This document shows, one piece after another, positions 16,155 through 27,475 of a stretch of 64,000 bases of DNA. This stretch comes from Thermoanaerobaculales bacterium. Its GTDB lineage: Bacteria; Acidobacteriota; Thermoanaerobaculia; Thermoanaerobaculales; Sulfomarinibacteraceae. The stretch spans positions 1 to 64,000 of the forward strand of contig DAOPQC010000002.1 of the NCBI GenBank assembly GCA_035358815.1, written 5' to 3'. The notes under the pieces are model-generated. The model was not told the origin of the DNA, did no database searches, and worked only from the letters and a program-made list of their open reading frames with translations. The number at the start of each line of letters is the position of its first letter. The stretch's first letter is position 1. Made by a program: the position numbers and the translations under genes.

Positions 16155-17420
16155 ATGCGGGGGACCTCTCGACCGGCCATGCGACGGTCAGCTCGGGGAG
16201 TCGTGGCGACCCGGCTGTCATCGCTCTCCATCGCAGTGCTGATGCTCCTCAGTGGCGCGGCCGCGGGCTGTGCCCGAAGAGTCGCTGAGAGGGCCCCGGC
16301 GGCCGCTCCACCGGTCGACGAGAGGGCCGCCGCAGACCTGGCTGAACGCCTCCAGAAGCTGCTCGACAGCCTCGTCGCCGGGCAGGACAGCGTGCGCGGC
16401 GGCCTGCTCCTCGTCGACGGTCCGGGATTCCACTGGAAGGGCGCGAGCGGTGTGGCGTCGGAGGCGACCGGGGCAGCCATGCTGCCTGACGACCAGTTCG
16501 CGATCGACAGCATCGCCAAGGCAATGACCGCGACGATCGTCATGGGTCTCGTCGAAGAGGGACGAATCGCGCTCGACGATCCCATTGGCCGTTACCTCCC
16601 ACCGTCACTGATGGACGGGCTTCACGTGATCAGCGGGACGCCGTACTCGGGCGCGGTGACAATCCGACACCTGCTGAACCACAGCAGCGGGATCCCCGAC
16701 GACTGGGCGTGCGCCGGCTTCCTCGATCGGATTGCGGCCGATCTCGAGCGCCGCTGGACCCCCGAGGAGACGATCGCCTTCGTCAAGTCGAACTGCGAGC
16801 CTGCCTTCCCGCCGGGCGGGGGCTTCTCCTACTCGGACACCGGCTACAATCTGCTCGGCCTGATCATCGAACATGTCTCGGGCAAGACGCTCCAGGGGGC
16901 GTATCGGGAGCGCCTGCTCGATCCGCTCGGGATGGAACACACCTACCGGCCAGCCTTCGAAGCGTCTCGGCCGAGCATCCCACAACGACGCCCGTCCGAG
17001 AGGTTCCTCGGTGACCTCGAGTGCTCGCTGTCGCCGGCGGTTATGACCGCCGATTGGGCCGGAGGTGGGCTGATCTCCACGACCGAGGACCTCAATCGGT
17101 TTCTGCGAGCGTTCGTCGACGACCGCATCTTTCGCCAGCCAGAGACCCGGGCACAGATGCTCAACTGGATCGACTCCGGGCCGTTCCACGGCTACGGATT
17201 CGGGATCGGGCTGGTCGACTTCGACCGTTCGGACAGCCCCGCCCACGCGGGCCTCGGGCAGGCGTGGGGCCACGCCGGATCATCACAGAACTTCATGTAC
17301 TACTGGCCGAGGTTCGACGTGGCCATGATCGGGACCCTCAACCAGATCGACAGCCAGAGGAGTCTCTACGACATCGTCGCATCGGTCATGACAACGGTGC
17401 GCGACACGCTTCCCGGCTGA
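16155..17420 (+). CDS. Beta-lactamase-fold serine hydrolase lipoprotein (class C / PBP-like)
   Basis: A lipobox (LSGAAAGC) near residue 36 marks it as a lipoprotein. The serine beta-lactamase/DD-peptidase elements are present: SIAK as the S-x-x-K nucleophile motif, YSDTGYN in place of the usual Y-x-N, and HAGSSQN as the H-x-G motif. The family includes esterases, D-aminopeptidases and peptidoglycan-acting enzymes; few members are true beta-lactamases, so resistance should not be inferred. Start choice is uncertain between 16155 and 16179. It is transcribed towards the ACIII operon. Confidence 0.82.
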   Translation: MRGTSRPAMRRSARGVVATRLSSLSIAVLMLLSGAAAGCARRVAERAPAAAPPVDERAAADLAERLQKLLDSLVAGQDSVRGGLLLVDGPGFHWKGASGVASEATGAAMLPDDQFAIDSIAKAMTATIVMGLVEEGRIALDDPIGRYLPPSLMDGLHVISGTPYSGAVTIRHLLNHSSGIPDDWACAGFLDRIAADLERRWTPEETIAFVKSNCEPAFPPGGGFSYSDTGYNLLGLIIEHVSGKTLQGAYRERLLDPLGMEHTYRPAFEASRPSIPQRRPSERFLGDLECSLSPAVMTADWAGGGLISTTEDLNRFLRAFVDDRIFRQPETRAQMLNWIDSGPFHGYGFGIGLVDFDRSDSPAHAGLGQAWGHAGSSQNFMYYWPRFDVAMIGTLNQIDSQRSLYDIVASVMTTVRDTLPG

Positions 17421-17486
17421 TCGCAGCACCGGTCGAATATCCGGGCATGACGACCCGGACACCCGATGGGTCGGCAACCTCCACCA

Positions 17487-17774
17487 CTACTGGCCGCCGG
17501 ACTCCGCGACGACGAGCTGCATCGCGCGCTCGATCGGGATCCGCACGACCCCGCGCTGCTGGTCCACCCAGCCATAGCTCGTCAGGGCCGCCAGCTGGTC
17601 GGCGTCGAGCTGCTGCAGCGCCTGGTCAGGCTGCTCGTAGACCTTGCGGCTGCGTTCGCTCTCGTCCATCCGGTAGAACAGCGCCTGCAGGCCAACGATG
17701 ATCACGAACAGCAGGATGGCGCCGACGACGCCCACCAGCACCGAGGCCGGAACGTCTGGGTCATCGTATCTCAC
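17487..17774 (-). CDS. Small membrane protein at the end of the ACIII operon
   Basis: The 95-residue protein has one N-terminal membrane helix (VLVGVVGAILLFVIIVGLQALF), then a charged stretch and a C-terminal motif VRIPIERAMQLVV. I recall similar short proteins, with a single helix and an IPI-[DE]-RAM ending, beside cytochrome c and oxidase genes in other bacteria; their function is not defined. GTG start with AAGGAGCC upstream. It lies 19 bases after actF, so it is part of the operon and may help assembly or link ACIII to its partner oxidase. Confidence 0.7.
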   Translation of the reverse strand: MRYDDPDVPASVLVGVVGAILLFVIIVGLQALFYRMDESERSRKVYEQPDQALQQLDADQLAALTSYGWVDQQRGVVRIPIERAMQLVVAESGGQ

Positions 17775-17793
17775 GGCCTACCGGCTCCTTTCA

Positions 17794-18998
<1,205 letters not shown>

Positions 18999-19002
<4 letters not shown>

Positions 19003-19079
19003 GTGCTCCTCGCATGGGCCGCGCCGTCGCGGCTCGCGTCCACCTCTCCTGGGCGATCGGGGCGAAGGTCGAAGCTCAT
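18999..19079 (-). CDS. Micro-ORF between actE and actF (26 aa)
   Basis: A 27-codon frame opens at ATG 19079, six bases after a near-perfect Shine-Dalgarno (GGGGAGG) that directly follows the actE stop, and closes with a TGA overlapping the actF ATG. The peptide begins MSFDLRPDRPGEV and is hydrophilic, with no membrane segment. It fills nearly the whole 89-base gap. It may be a real small subunit, or a translated leader that delivers ribosomes to the actF start, whose own ribosome site is spaced poorly. No family is known to me. Confidence 0.4.
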
Positions 19080-19091
19080 CGCTCGCCTCCC

Positions 19092-19739
19092 CTAGCGCAG
19101 CTGCGCCCGCAGCTCGGGCGGCACGTCCTCGACCGACGCGGCCTGGCTGCGCTGCAGCGCCCGCAGGTAGGCCACGATCGCCCACCGGTCCTCGACCGGG
19201 ATCTGAGCGCCGTACCCGGGCATGTTGCGGATGCCGTTCGCGATCGAGTTGTAGAGATGGCCGGCCGGGCGGCCGCGCACCAGCTCGGTGTGAAAGGACG
19301 CGGGCAGGGTCCAGGTGCCCTCCTGGAGCGCCTCGGCCCGCTTCGACACCATGCCGTCGCCGTGACCGGCCAGCCCGTGGCACGGCGAGCAGAAGATGTC
19401 GTAGCGCTCGCGGCCGCGACGCATCAGCTGCTCGGTGACCGGGAGCGGGATCTGCTCGAGCCACGCCCCGCCGACCGCGCCCCGGTAGAGCCCCTCGTCC
19501 TCGCGCAGCTCGCCCCTCGCGATCGCGCCGGGCACCGGCGGCCGCATGGCCCGCCGGTCGGCGAACAGCCGATTTCCCGCCTGGGGTCCGAGCTTGGGCT
19601 GGTTGTCCATGTCCTGGACGATGTGGATCCGGGGTTTGTCGCTCTTGACCGCCCGCGCGCGCAGGATCAACGCCAGCGGCACCCACGACATCACGACCAG
19701 CACCACCACCAGGTAGGTCAACCAGCGCGGGACCTTCAT
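19092..19739 (-). CDS. actE: Alternative complex III cytochrome c subunit ActE
   Basis: The 215-residue protein has an N-terminal membrane anchor (LTYLVVVLVVMSWVPLALIL) and one heme c site, CSPCHG, near residue 121. A Met-containing segment (GIRNMPGYG) later in the domain probably gives the distal heme ligand. In characterised complexes the mono-heme ActE and penta-heme ActA carry electrons from the Fe-S subunit to the oxidase or soluble cytochrome. The start overlaps the ActC/D stop (ATGA). Confidence 0.9.
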   Translation of the reverse strand: MKVPRWLTYLVVVLVVMSWVPLALILRARAVKSDKPRIHIVQDMDNQPKLGPQAGNRLFADRRAMRPPVPGAIARGELREDEGLYRGAVGGAWLEQIPLPVTEQLMRRGRERYDIFCSPCHGLAGHGDGMVSKRAEALQEGTWTLPASFHTELVRGRPAGHLYNSIANGIRNMPGYGAQIPVEDRWAIVAYLRALQRSQAASVEDVPPELRAQLR

Positions 19740-21739
19740 GAAGGCACCTCCTCCACCGGTGAGCCGCCGAGCGACGCGAGCAGCTCGCGGGTCGCCACCG
19801 GATCGAAGATCGGGTCGCGCGCTTCGACGCTGATGAAGAAGCGGTCGTCGGTCGCCCGCTTGAACGAGCGCCTGGCGTGGAGCGGGTGGAACAGGGCCGG
19901 CAGCCCATTGAAAACCAGCATGCCGACCAGGGCGGAGATCGCCGCGAACAGGATCGTCGTCTCGAACGCCACCGGGATGTTGGCGGGGAGGCTGAAGATC
20001 GGCTTGCCGGAGATCAGGAACGGGTAGTCGAAGGCGTTCGTGAACCATTGCAGCAGCAGGCCAGCCGCGGTACCCGTCAGGCCTCCCGCGAGCACGAGGT
20101 ATGGCAGGCGGGTGGGCCTGATCCCCATCGCCTTGTCGAGGCCGTGGACGACGAACGGCGAGTGCGCGTCCCAACGCGTGTAGCCGGCGTCCCGGACCCG
20201 GTTCGCGCCGGCGATCAGGGCGTCGACGTTGTCGAACGACACCAGGTAGCCATGCATCGCCGTCGGCGCGGCGCCGGTCCACTCGAGGCCGCCCCGCCGT
20301 TTGCGAAGGTCGATCACGTCGCCGTGGTAGTCGCCGTGGCCTGGCTCGCCGTGGAGCGCGGCCGGCATCACGCCCTTGACCTCGGCCATGCCGACGATCG
20401 GCAGGAAGCGGACGAACAGCAGGAACAGGGTGAAGAACAGCCCGAAGCTCCCGGCGAACGTCAGCACGTCGATCAGGGTCGGCCGGTAGTAGCCCCAGCT
20501 GGTCGGCAAGTAGTCGCGGCTCAGCGACGAGACGACGATGACGAAGCGCTCGAACCACATCCCGACGTTGATCAGGACCGAGGCGACCCACATCACCACC
20601 AGGTTGGTGCGCATCCTCCTGGCCCAGAAGATCTGGGGAACGATCACGTTGCAGCTGACCATGATCCAGTAGGCCCACGCGTAGGGCCCGAAGGCGCGGT
20701 TTAGAAACGTGAACGACTCGTAGGGGTTGCCCGAGTACCAGGCGATGAAGAACTCGGTCGAGTACGCGAGGCCGACCATCATGCCGGTGGCGAGCATGAT
20801 CTTCGACATGTTCTCGAGGTGACGCAGGGTGATGATCTCCTCGAGCTTGAAGAAGTGGCGGGTCGGGATCACCAGGGTCACCACCATCGCAAAGCCCGAA
20901 AAGATGGCGCCGGCGACGAAGTAGGGCGGGAAGATGGTGGCGTGCCAGCCCGGGATGATCGAGACCGCGAAGTCGAAGCTGACCACCGAGTGGACCGACA
21001 GCACGAGCGGCGTCGCCAGCGCCGCGAGCAGCAGGTAGGCCATCTCGAACCGGTGCCAGTGGCGGTTCGACGACCGCCACCCGAGGCTGAGCAGCCCGTA
21101 GACGAACCAGCGCAGCCGGGTCGTCGCGCGATCGCGCAGCGTCGCCAGGTCGGGGATCATGCCCATGTACCAGAACAGCAGCGACACCGTCGCGTAGGTC
21201 GAGACCGCGAACACGTCCCACAGCAGCGGCGACCGGAAGTTCGGCCACATCTGCATCTGGTTGGGAACCGGAAACAGCCAGTACGCGAGCCACATCCGCC
21301 CGACGTGGATGCCCGGAAAGATGCCCGCGCACACCACCGCGAAGATGGTCATCCCCTCGGCGAAACGGTTGATGCTGGTGCGCCACTTCTGGCGGAGCAG
21401 GAACAGGATCGCCGAGATCAGGGTCCCGGCGTGCCCGATCCCGACCCAGAACACGAAGTTCACGATCGCCCAGCCCCACCCCACCGGCACCTGGAGGCCC
21501 CAGACGCCGATGCCGGTGGTCACCAGGTAGGTGATCATCGCGAACAGCACGCCGGTCATGGTCAGCGCAGCGGCGAAGGCGATGTACCAGGAGCGCGGGG
21601 CCTTTCTCTCGACCACGCCGCAGACCGTGTCGGTGACGAACGAGAACTCGGTGTGGTTGAGCACCAGTGGCGCCCGCCGCCGCGGGTCGTCAGTGGTGTT
21701 ATCGAGCAGCACGCGGCGGCCGACGGTGGTGGCGCTCAT
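19736..21739 (-). CDS. Alternative complex III fused subunit ActC-ActD
   Basis: One uninterrupted 667-residue frame contains two subunits that are separate in characterised complexes. Residues about 1-470 are ActC, an NrfD-like quinol-binding membrane protein (GWGWAIVNFVFWVGIGHAGT, SPLLWDVFAVSTY, FSGFAMVVTLVIP). Residues about 495-667 are ActD (DUF3341-like), starting MHGYLVSFDNVDALI and including two membrane helices (LPYLVLAGGLTGTAAGLLLQ and TILFAAISALVGMLVF). A linker (about 470-494) joins them. A Met at 20257 could allow internal initiation, but there is no stop between the halves. AAGGAGA inside actB precedes the start. Confidence 0.9.
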   Translation of the reverse strand: MSATTVGRRVLLDNTTDDPRRRAPLVLNHTEFSFVTDTVCGVVERKAPRSWYIAFAAALTMTGVLFAMITYLVTTGIGVWGLQVPVGWGWAIVNFVFWVGIGHAGTLISAILFLLRQKWRTSINRFAEGMTIFAVVCAGIFPGIHVGRMWLAYWLFPVPNQMQMWPNFRSPLLWDVFAVSTYATVSLLFWYMGMIPDLATLRDRATTRLRWFVYGLLSLGWRSSNRHWHRFEMAYLLLAALATPLVLSVHSVVSFDFAVSIIPGWHATIFPPYFVAGAIFSGFAMVVTLVIPTRHFFKLEEIITLRHLENMSKIMLATGMMVGLAYSTEFFIAWYSGNPYESFTFLNRAFGPYAWAYWIMVSCNVIVPQIFWARRMRTNLVVMWVASVLINVGMWFERFVIVVSSLSRDYLPTSWGYYRPTLIDVLTFAGSFGLFFTLFLLFVRFLPIVGMAEVKGVMPAALHGEPGHGDYHGDVIDLRKRRGGLEWTGAAPTAMHGYLVSFDNVDALIAGANRVRDAGYTRWDAHSPFVVHGLDKAMGIRPTRLPYLVLAGGLTGTAAGLLLQWFTNAFDYPFLISGKPIFSLPANIPVAFETTILFAAISALVGMLVFNGLPALFHPLHARRSFKRATDDRFFISVEARDPIFDPVATRELLASLGGSPVEEVPS

Positions 21740-21742
21740 GGC

Positions 21743-24700
21743 TCAGGCCGTCTCCTTCCCGTGGTCGCCGCCCGCCGGCTCGGCCGCGGCCGGCGCGGGC
21801 GCCGGGTTCTGAAGACGCGCCAGGTAGCGGGTCCGCGGCCGGATGTTGAGCTCCTCGAGGGTCGCATAGCTGCGGTGGTCGCCGCGCAGCCGCGACACCT
21901 CGCTCGCCGGGTCGTTGAGGTTGCCGAAGGTGATCGCCCGGGCCGGACAGGTCTGGGCGCAGGCCGGGGTGATCTCGCCGTCGCGGATCGGGCGCCGCTC
22001 GTTGCCGGCGGCGATCCGTGCCTTTTCGATCCGCTGCACGCAGTACGTGCACTTCTCCATGACCCCCCGGCTGCGCACCGTGACCTCGGGGTTGAGCTGC
22101 ATCTTGGCGACGTCCGGGAGCCGCTTGCGGTAGTTGAAGAAGTTGAACCGCCGCACCTTGTACGGGCAGTTGTTCGAGCAGTAGCGGGTGCCGATGCAGC
22201 GGTTGTAGACCATCGCGTTGAGGCCGTCCCGGGTGTGCTGGGTCGCCGCCACCGGGCAGACCTGCTCGCAGGGCGCGTTCTCGCACTGCACGCAGGCCAC
22301 CGGCTGGAACACCATCGCGGCGTCCTCGACCTGGTCGGCGGCCACCCCTTGGGGCGTCCGGAAGTAACGGTCGATCCGCAGCCAATGCATCTCGCGCTGG
22401 CGGATCACCTGCTCGCGCCCGACCACCGGGATGTTGTTCTCGGCGTGGCAGGCGACGACGCAGGCGTTGCACCCGGTGCAGGCGTTGAGATCGATCGCCA
22501 TCCCCCACTGCTCGCCCTCATGGGCCCCTTCCTTCCACAGCTGCTCGAGCGGCGGGTGGTGGTCCATGTGGCGGAAGATCTCGGGATCCTCGAGGAAGGC
22601 GCCCACGCTGGCCTCACGCACCAGGATCGCGGCGCGCCGGTTGCGCTCGCCGAAGCCGATGCGGTCGATGGCGTGGTGGTCCTGGGTGCAGGCCAGCGCC
22701 ACGCGGCGGCCGGTCTGCCGCAACACCACCCCCGGGACGATCCAGGGTGCGGCCGTGGTGCGCAGCGGCGCGGCGCTCACTCCGATGCCGTTGCCGACCT
22801 CGCCGGCGGCGGTCCGGCCGTAGCCGAGCGGAAGCAGTGCCGTGAAGCGCGGCAGCCCCGGCAGCACGTGCACCGGCGCCTCGACGGTCGCGCCGGCCGC
22901 GCTCACCGCCACCACCTCGCCCTCGGCCACCGCCAGCTCGCGGGCGGTGGTCGGGGACAGCAGCAGCGCGTTGCCCCAGGTGATCTTGGTGACTGCGTCC
23001 GGCAGCTCCTGGAGCCAGCCGTTGTTGGCGAAGCGCCCGTCGTGGACCTTCGCGTCCGGCGCCAGCACCAGCTCGAGCGCGGCCGCCGTCGGCGGCGGGG
23101 GCGGCTCGTGCCCGAGCGCCAGGCCGGACACCGCCTCGAGGTCGAGCGCCGGCGTCACCGGCGCGGCGGCGGTCCCGGCGATCAGCCCGTCGTGCAGGCA
23201 GCGCCGCCACCACGCCTCGAAGTCCGCGGCCGGCGCCAGCTCGCGCACGGTGTCGCGGACGATCTCCCAGCCGTTCGCCGGCGCGCCACCGAGCAGGCCG
23301 GCCACGACCTCGATCGCCGACCGGCCGCCGTACAGCGACTCGATCAGCGGCTGCTGCAGGGTGATGGTGCCGTCCCAGGCGCGGCCGTCGCCCCAGGCCT
23401 CGAGCTGGTGGGCCTGCGGCAGGTGCCAGCGGCACGACCGCGAGGTCTCGTCGTCATGCAGCCCGAGGTGTACCGCGTTCGGCACCCGCCTCAGCAGCTC
23501 AGCGAAGCGGAGGTCCGTCGGTGCGTCGTAGGCCGGGTTGCCGCCCAGGATGAGCAGGGTCTTGACGGAGCCCTCGCCGATCCGCTGCGCCAGCTCGCCG
23601 ACCGCCGCCAGGTGGCTCGGCCGGTCGGGGTCGGCGAGCTCGAGGTAGTCAACCACGGTCCCAGCGTTGCCGAGCACCGAGTTGAGGGCCGCGGCCAGCG
23701 CGTGGGCGGCGGCGCCCTGGCGCGGCCCGACCAGGACCACGCCAGCCCCCCGGCCAGCCACCAGGTCGCCGGCCAGGGTCGCCACCAAGGCGTCGTGGGC
23801 ATGTCCGGCGGCGGCGCCCACCACGCCCTCCGGCACCGCCATCCCCAGCCGCGCCATCACCTCCGCCGCCAGCGCCGCCAGCACGCCGGTGACCTGCGAG
23901 GCCGGCACCGCCAGCCGGTGGTCGGCGCGCCCGCCGGTCAGAGAGTAGCCCGGCTCCACCACGTAGAGCCGGCTACAGCCGGCCCCGCGACGGGGATCCC
24001 GCGACGCGGCGAAGTCCCTGGAGAGGAGCACCGCCGCCGGGTGCTCGAGCAGCGGGTCGGCGTCGAAGCACGCCACCACCCGCGCGCGGTCCAGGTGCGG
24101 GAGCACCCGCAGCGGCCGGCCGAGGGCGGCGCGCAGGCCGTCCCGCTCGCTGTCGTGGGACAGCGATTCGTGCTCGAACCAGGTGGCGCGCGGCCTCGCC
24201 TCCAGCAGCCGCTCGCGCAGCCGGTGCAGGCTCGGTGACGACGAGGCCCCGGACAGCACCGCAAGGCCCTCGCCGTCATCCGTGGTCCAGCCCGCGAGGT
24301 CGGCCGCGAAGTCGTCCCAGCTCTTGGCGAACTCCTGCCCGCCGGCGCGCAGGACCAGCCGGCGGCTGCGGTCCGGATCGTAGAGGCCGAGCACGCTCGC
24401 CTGGGCGAGGGCCGACAGGGCGCCGCGGCTGTCCGGGTGCTCGGGGCTGCCCTCCGCCTTGACCGGGCGGCCGTCGAAGGAGGTCACCAGCATGCCGAGC
24501 GCTGTGCCGCCGAGCTCGAACGCGGTCGCGAAGTGCTGGGGCACCCCCGGGATCCGCTCCTCGGGACGGTGGGCGAAGGGGACGATCTCCTCCTTTGGCC
24601 AGCGGCACGCAGTGAGGCCGGCGAAGGCCAGCGAGGCGCCCATCACCTGGAGAAACTGGCGGCGGGTGGCCGGCGGCAGGCGATCCCACTCGTCGTTCGG

Positions 24701-24799
24701 AAACTCGCGCCGCACAGCCTCCGCGAACTCGGGAGTCCGCGCCAGCTCGTCGAGGCTGCGCCAGTAGTTCGGGGCGGTCGGATTGGTCAGCGATGGCAT
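21743..24799 (-). CDS. actB: Alternative complex III iron-sulfur subunit ActB
   Basis: The 1018-residue protein has a twin-arginine-like signal (TRRQFLQVMGASLAFAG, about 45-61). A large molybdopterin-oxidoreductase-like domain follows, which in ActB proteins holds no molybdenum cofactor, then a ferredoxin-like domain with four cysteine groups: CTGCNACVVAC, CVQCENAPCEQVCP, RYCSNNCP and CTYCVQRI with a later CAQTCP. These should hold one 3Fe-4S and three 4Fe-4S clusters, as in the complex III relatives. The gene overlaps the end of actA by 13 bases and lies 3 bases from actC/D. An Ala/Pro-rich C-terminal tail is probably disordered. Confidence 0.93.
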   Translation of the reverse strand: MPSLTNPTAPNYWRSLDELARTPEFAEAVRREFPNDEWDRLPPATRRQFLQVMGASLAFAGLTACRWPKEEIVPFAHRPEERIPGVPQHFATAFELGGTALGMLVTSFDGRPVKAEGSPEHPDSRGALSALAQASVLGLYDPDRSRRLVLRAGGQEFAKSWDDFAADLAGWTTDDGEGLAVLSGASSSPSLHRLRERLLEARPRATWFEHESLSHDSERDGLRAALGRPLRVLPHLDRARVVACFDADPLLEHPAAVLLSRDFAASRDPRRGAGCSRLYVVEPGYSLTGGRADHRLAVPASQVTGVLAALAAEVMARLGMAVPEGVVGAAAGHAHDALVATLAGDLVAGRGAGVVLVGPRQGAAAHALAAALNSVLGNAGTVVDYLELADPDRPSHLAAVGELAQRIGEGSVKTLLILGGNPAYDAPTDLRFAELLRRVPNAVHLGLHDDETSRSCRWHLPQAHQLEAWGDGRAWDGTITLQQPLIESLYGGRSAIEVVAGLLGGAPANGWEIVRDTVRELAPAADFEAWWRRCLHDGLIAGTAAAPVTPALDLEAVSGLALGHEPPPPPTAAALELVLAPDAKVHDGRFANNGWLQELPDAVTKITWGNALLLSPTTARELAVAEGEVVAVSAAGATVEAPVHVLPGLPRFTALLPLGYGRTAAGEVGNGIGVSAAPLRTTAAPWIVPGVVLRQTGRRVALACTQDHHAIDRIGFGERNRRAAILVREASVGAFLEDPEIFRHMDHHPPLEQLWKEGAHEGEQWGMAIDLNACTGCNACVVACHAENNIPVVGREQVIRQREMHWLRIDRYFRTPQGVAADQVEDAAMVFQPVACVQCENAPCEQVCPVAATQHTRDGLNAMVYNRCIGTRYCSNNCPYKVRRFNFFNYRKRLPDVAKMQLNPEVTVRSRGVMEKCTYCVQRIEKARIAAGNERRPIRDGEITPACAQTCPARAITFGNLNDPASEVSRLRGDHRSYATLEELNIRPRTRYLARLQNPAPAPAAAEPAGGDHGKETA

Positions 24800-25455
24800 G
24801 TGTTGCAGTCCACGGGGGGGTTGATGCCGGCGGCCTCGCGAAGCCGGCGGCCGAGCGCGAGCTGGTCCTCCTCGGGAACCCAGTCGAGCTCGAAGACGAG
24901 CTCGACCGGCCGCAGGTGGCGCTCCGGGTTGCGGTGGCAGTCCAGGCACCAGCCCATGCTGAGCGGCTCGGCCTGGTAGACGACGTCCATGGCGTCGATG
25001 CGGCCGTGGCAGGACACGCAGCCGACGCCCCGGCTCACGTGCGCGCTGTGGTCGAAGTACACGTAGTCGGGCAGGTCGTGGACCCGGATCCAGCCGACCG
25101 GCATGCCGGTGGCGTAGCTGGTGCTGACCGGGATCAGCTTGTCGGAGCCCTTGCGCACCGCGGCGTGGCAGTTCATGCAGGTCTGGGTCGGCGGCAGCGC
25201 GGCGTGAGCCGCCCTCTCGACCGTGTTGTGGCAGTAGCGGCAGTCGATCCCGAGCTGGCCCACGTGCAGCGCATGGCTGTAGGGAACCGGCTGCTCGGGG
25301 GCATAGCCGACATCGGTGGCCCGCGGCGAGAAGCCGAGCCACACCACCAGCGCGGCGTAGATCGCGCCGCCGGCGACCGCCGCCGCGATCGCGGGACGGA
25401 CGACCCGCGTCCAGCGCGGGAAGACGAACACCTCACCTGAATGATCCATCGCCAT
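24787..25455 (-). CDS. actA: Alternative complex III penta-heme cytochrome c subunit ActA
   Basis: The 222-residue protein has an N-terminal membrane anchor (RPAIAAAVAGGAIYAALVVW) and five CxxCH sites: CRYCH, CMNCH, CVSCH, CLDCH and CNTCH, the last at the very C-terminus. Five hemes is the canonical number for ActA. The start is one of two close ATGs (25455 or 25449), preceded by GAGGG. The gene is the first of the operon; the promoter must lie in the 62-base gap shared with the divergent threonine aldolase gene, but I cannot place it. Confidence 0.92.
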   Translation of the reverse strand: MAMDHSGEVFVFPRWTRVVRPAIAAAVAGGAIYAALVVWLGFSPRATDVGYAPEQPVPYSHALHVGQLGIDCRYCHNTVERAAHAALPPTQTCMNCHAAVRKGSDKLIPVSTSYATGMPVGWIRVHDLPDYVYFDHSAHVSRGVGCVSCHGRIDAMDVVYQAEPLSMGWCLDCHRNPERHLRPVELVFELDWVPEEDQLALGRRLREAAGINPPVDCNTCHR

Positions 25456-25503
25456 GAGGCCGATCCCTCGTGTTTTCTGCGCCTCGGCCAGTGGAGGCCA
25501 GGG

Positions 25504-25509
25504 TAGAAT
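25504..25509 (+). promoter_or_regulatory. -10 element for threonine aldolase; probable leaderless start
   Basis: TAGAAT ends 8 bases before the ATG at 25518. The intervening sequence GGCCCCCC has no Shine-Dalgarno complementarity. Transcription from this -10 would begin at or next to the start codon. Confidence 0.45.
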
Positions 25510-25517
25510 GGCCCCCC

Positions 25518-26562
<1,045 letters not shown>

Positions 26563-26570
<8 letters not shown>

Positions 26571-26686
26571 GGGATAGGGGTTAGGGCCCACCCGCTCCCG
26601 CGCCCGCATCCGCTTCCGCTTCCGCTCCCGCGTTCGGATCCGACTCGTTCCCGTTCCCGTTCCCGTTCCCGTTCCCGAAGACGTCG
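26563..26686 (+). repeat. Telomere-like G-tract followed by TTCCCG hexamers
   Basis: Four G-runs separated by TTA, ATA and TTA (26563-26586) form a textbook G-quadruplex motif that overlaps the threonine aldolase stop codon at 26568-26570. A C-rich stretch with CGCTTCC units (about 26590-26635) and five TTCCCG hexamers (about 26648-26678) follow, almost touching the stop of the convergent methyltransferase gene. Confidence 0.8.
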
Positions 26687-26694
26687 AGCCGGCA

Positions 26695-27471
26695 TCAGCG
26701 GCTCTCGCGTTCATCCCGCTTCTCGAAGAACGCGATCAGGTTCGGGCTCGATGGCTCGTCGAACCGCGCGCCGTTCCAGTCGCCGAGCAGCCGGGTCGCG
26801 ACGAGGCCGACCGAGCCCGCCATGGCGATCAGATCGGAGGCCGGCACCAGCGAGAACTCGAGCGCCACGGTCCGGCGGTCGAGCAGCCTGCCGCCGGCGT
26901 CGAGGACCTCGACCCGCTGCTCGCCGACCACCACGCCGGGCCGCCGTGACAGCGCGGTCTTGAGGTGGAGCCTCACGGTCCGGCCCCCGGCCCCGGGGAA
27001 GCGCCCGAGCTCGCGCCAGGCGCCGTCCGCCGCCGGGCCGCGGACCGTGGGGTTGTGGGCTGTGCAGATGAACGACCCGCCGGCCGCCAGCACCCGGGCC
27101 GCCTCGGAGAGCGCGGCGAGCTGGCTGGCCCGGTCCGCAAGCTCGTTGAAGCCGCGGAACGGCAGCACCACCAGGTCGAAAGCGCGACCGAGCGGCAGCG
27201 CCCCGACGTCGCCGCACACCAGCCGCGCGCGGCGTGCTCGCCCGGCCTGCTTGCGGGCGAGAATCGCGAGCATCGACGGCGAGCTGTCGACGCAGGTCAG
27301 GGCGGCGCCGGCATCGAGCATCGGCAGCGTCACCCGGCCGGTGCCCGCCATCAGCTCGAGCACGGGGCCGCGAGCCCCTGCCGCCGCCGACCGGAAGAGC
27401 GGGATGTCCTCCGCGACGACGCAGAACTCGTCGTAGAGGTCCGCGAGCGTCGAGTAGTCGTACGCCGGCAT
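26695..27471 (-). CDS. Class I SAM-dependent methyltransferase
   Basis: The 258-residue protein starts YDYSTLADLYDEF and carries the SAM-binding glycine motif VLELMAGTGRVTLPML (motif I). Acidic motif II is in LTCVDSSPSMLAIL, and LVCGDVGALPL and FDLVVLPFRGFNEL follow. It resembles small-molecule methyltransferases of the Methyltransf_25/11 type. It lies 4 bases downstream of an NTF2-like gene and glgA, but that gives no clear link to substrate. Confidence 0.8.
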   Translation of the reverse strand: MPAYDYSTLADLYDEFCVVAEDIPLFRSAAAGARGPVLELMAGTGRVTLPMLDAGAALTCVDSSPSMLAILARKQAGRARRARLVCGDVGALPLGRAFDLVVLPFRGFNELADRASQLAALSEAARVLAAGGSFICTAHNPTVRGPAADGAWRELGRFPGAGGRTVRLHLKTALSRRPGVVVGEQRVEVLDAGGRLLDRRTVALEFSLVPASDLIAMAGSVGLVATRLLGDWNGARFDEPSSPNLIAFFEKRDERESR

Positions 27472-27475
27472 CGGC

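Noticed and set aside
16155..17420. Antibiotic resistance beta-lactamase
   Set aside because: The Y-x-N motif is atypical and most lipoprotein members of this family are esterases or peptidases; there is no basis to call resistance.
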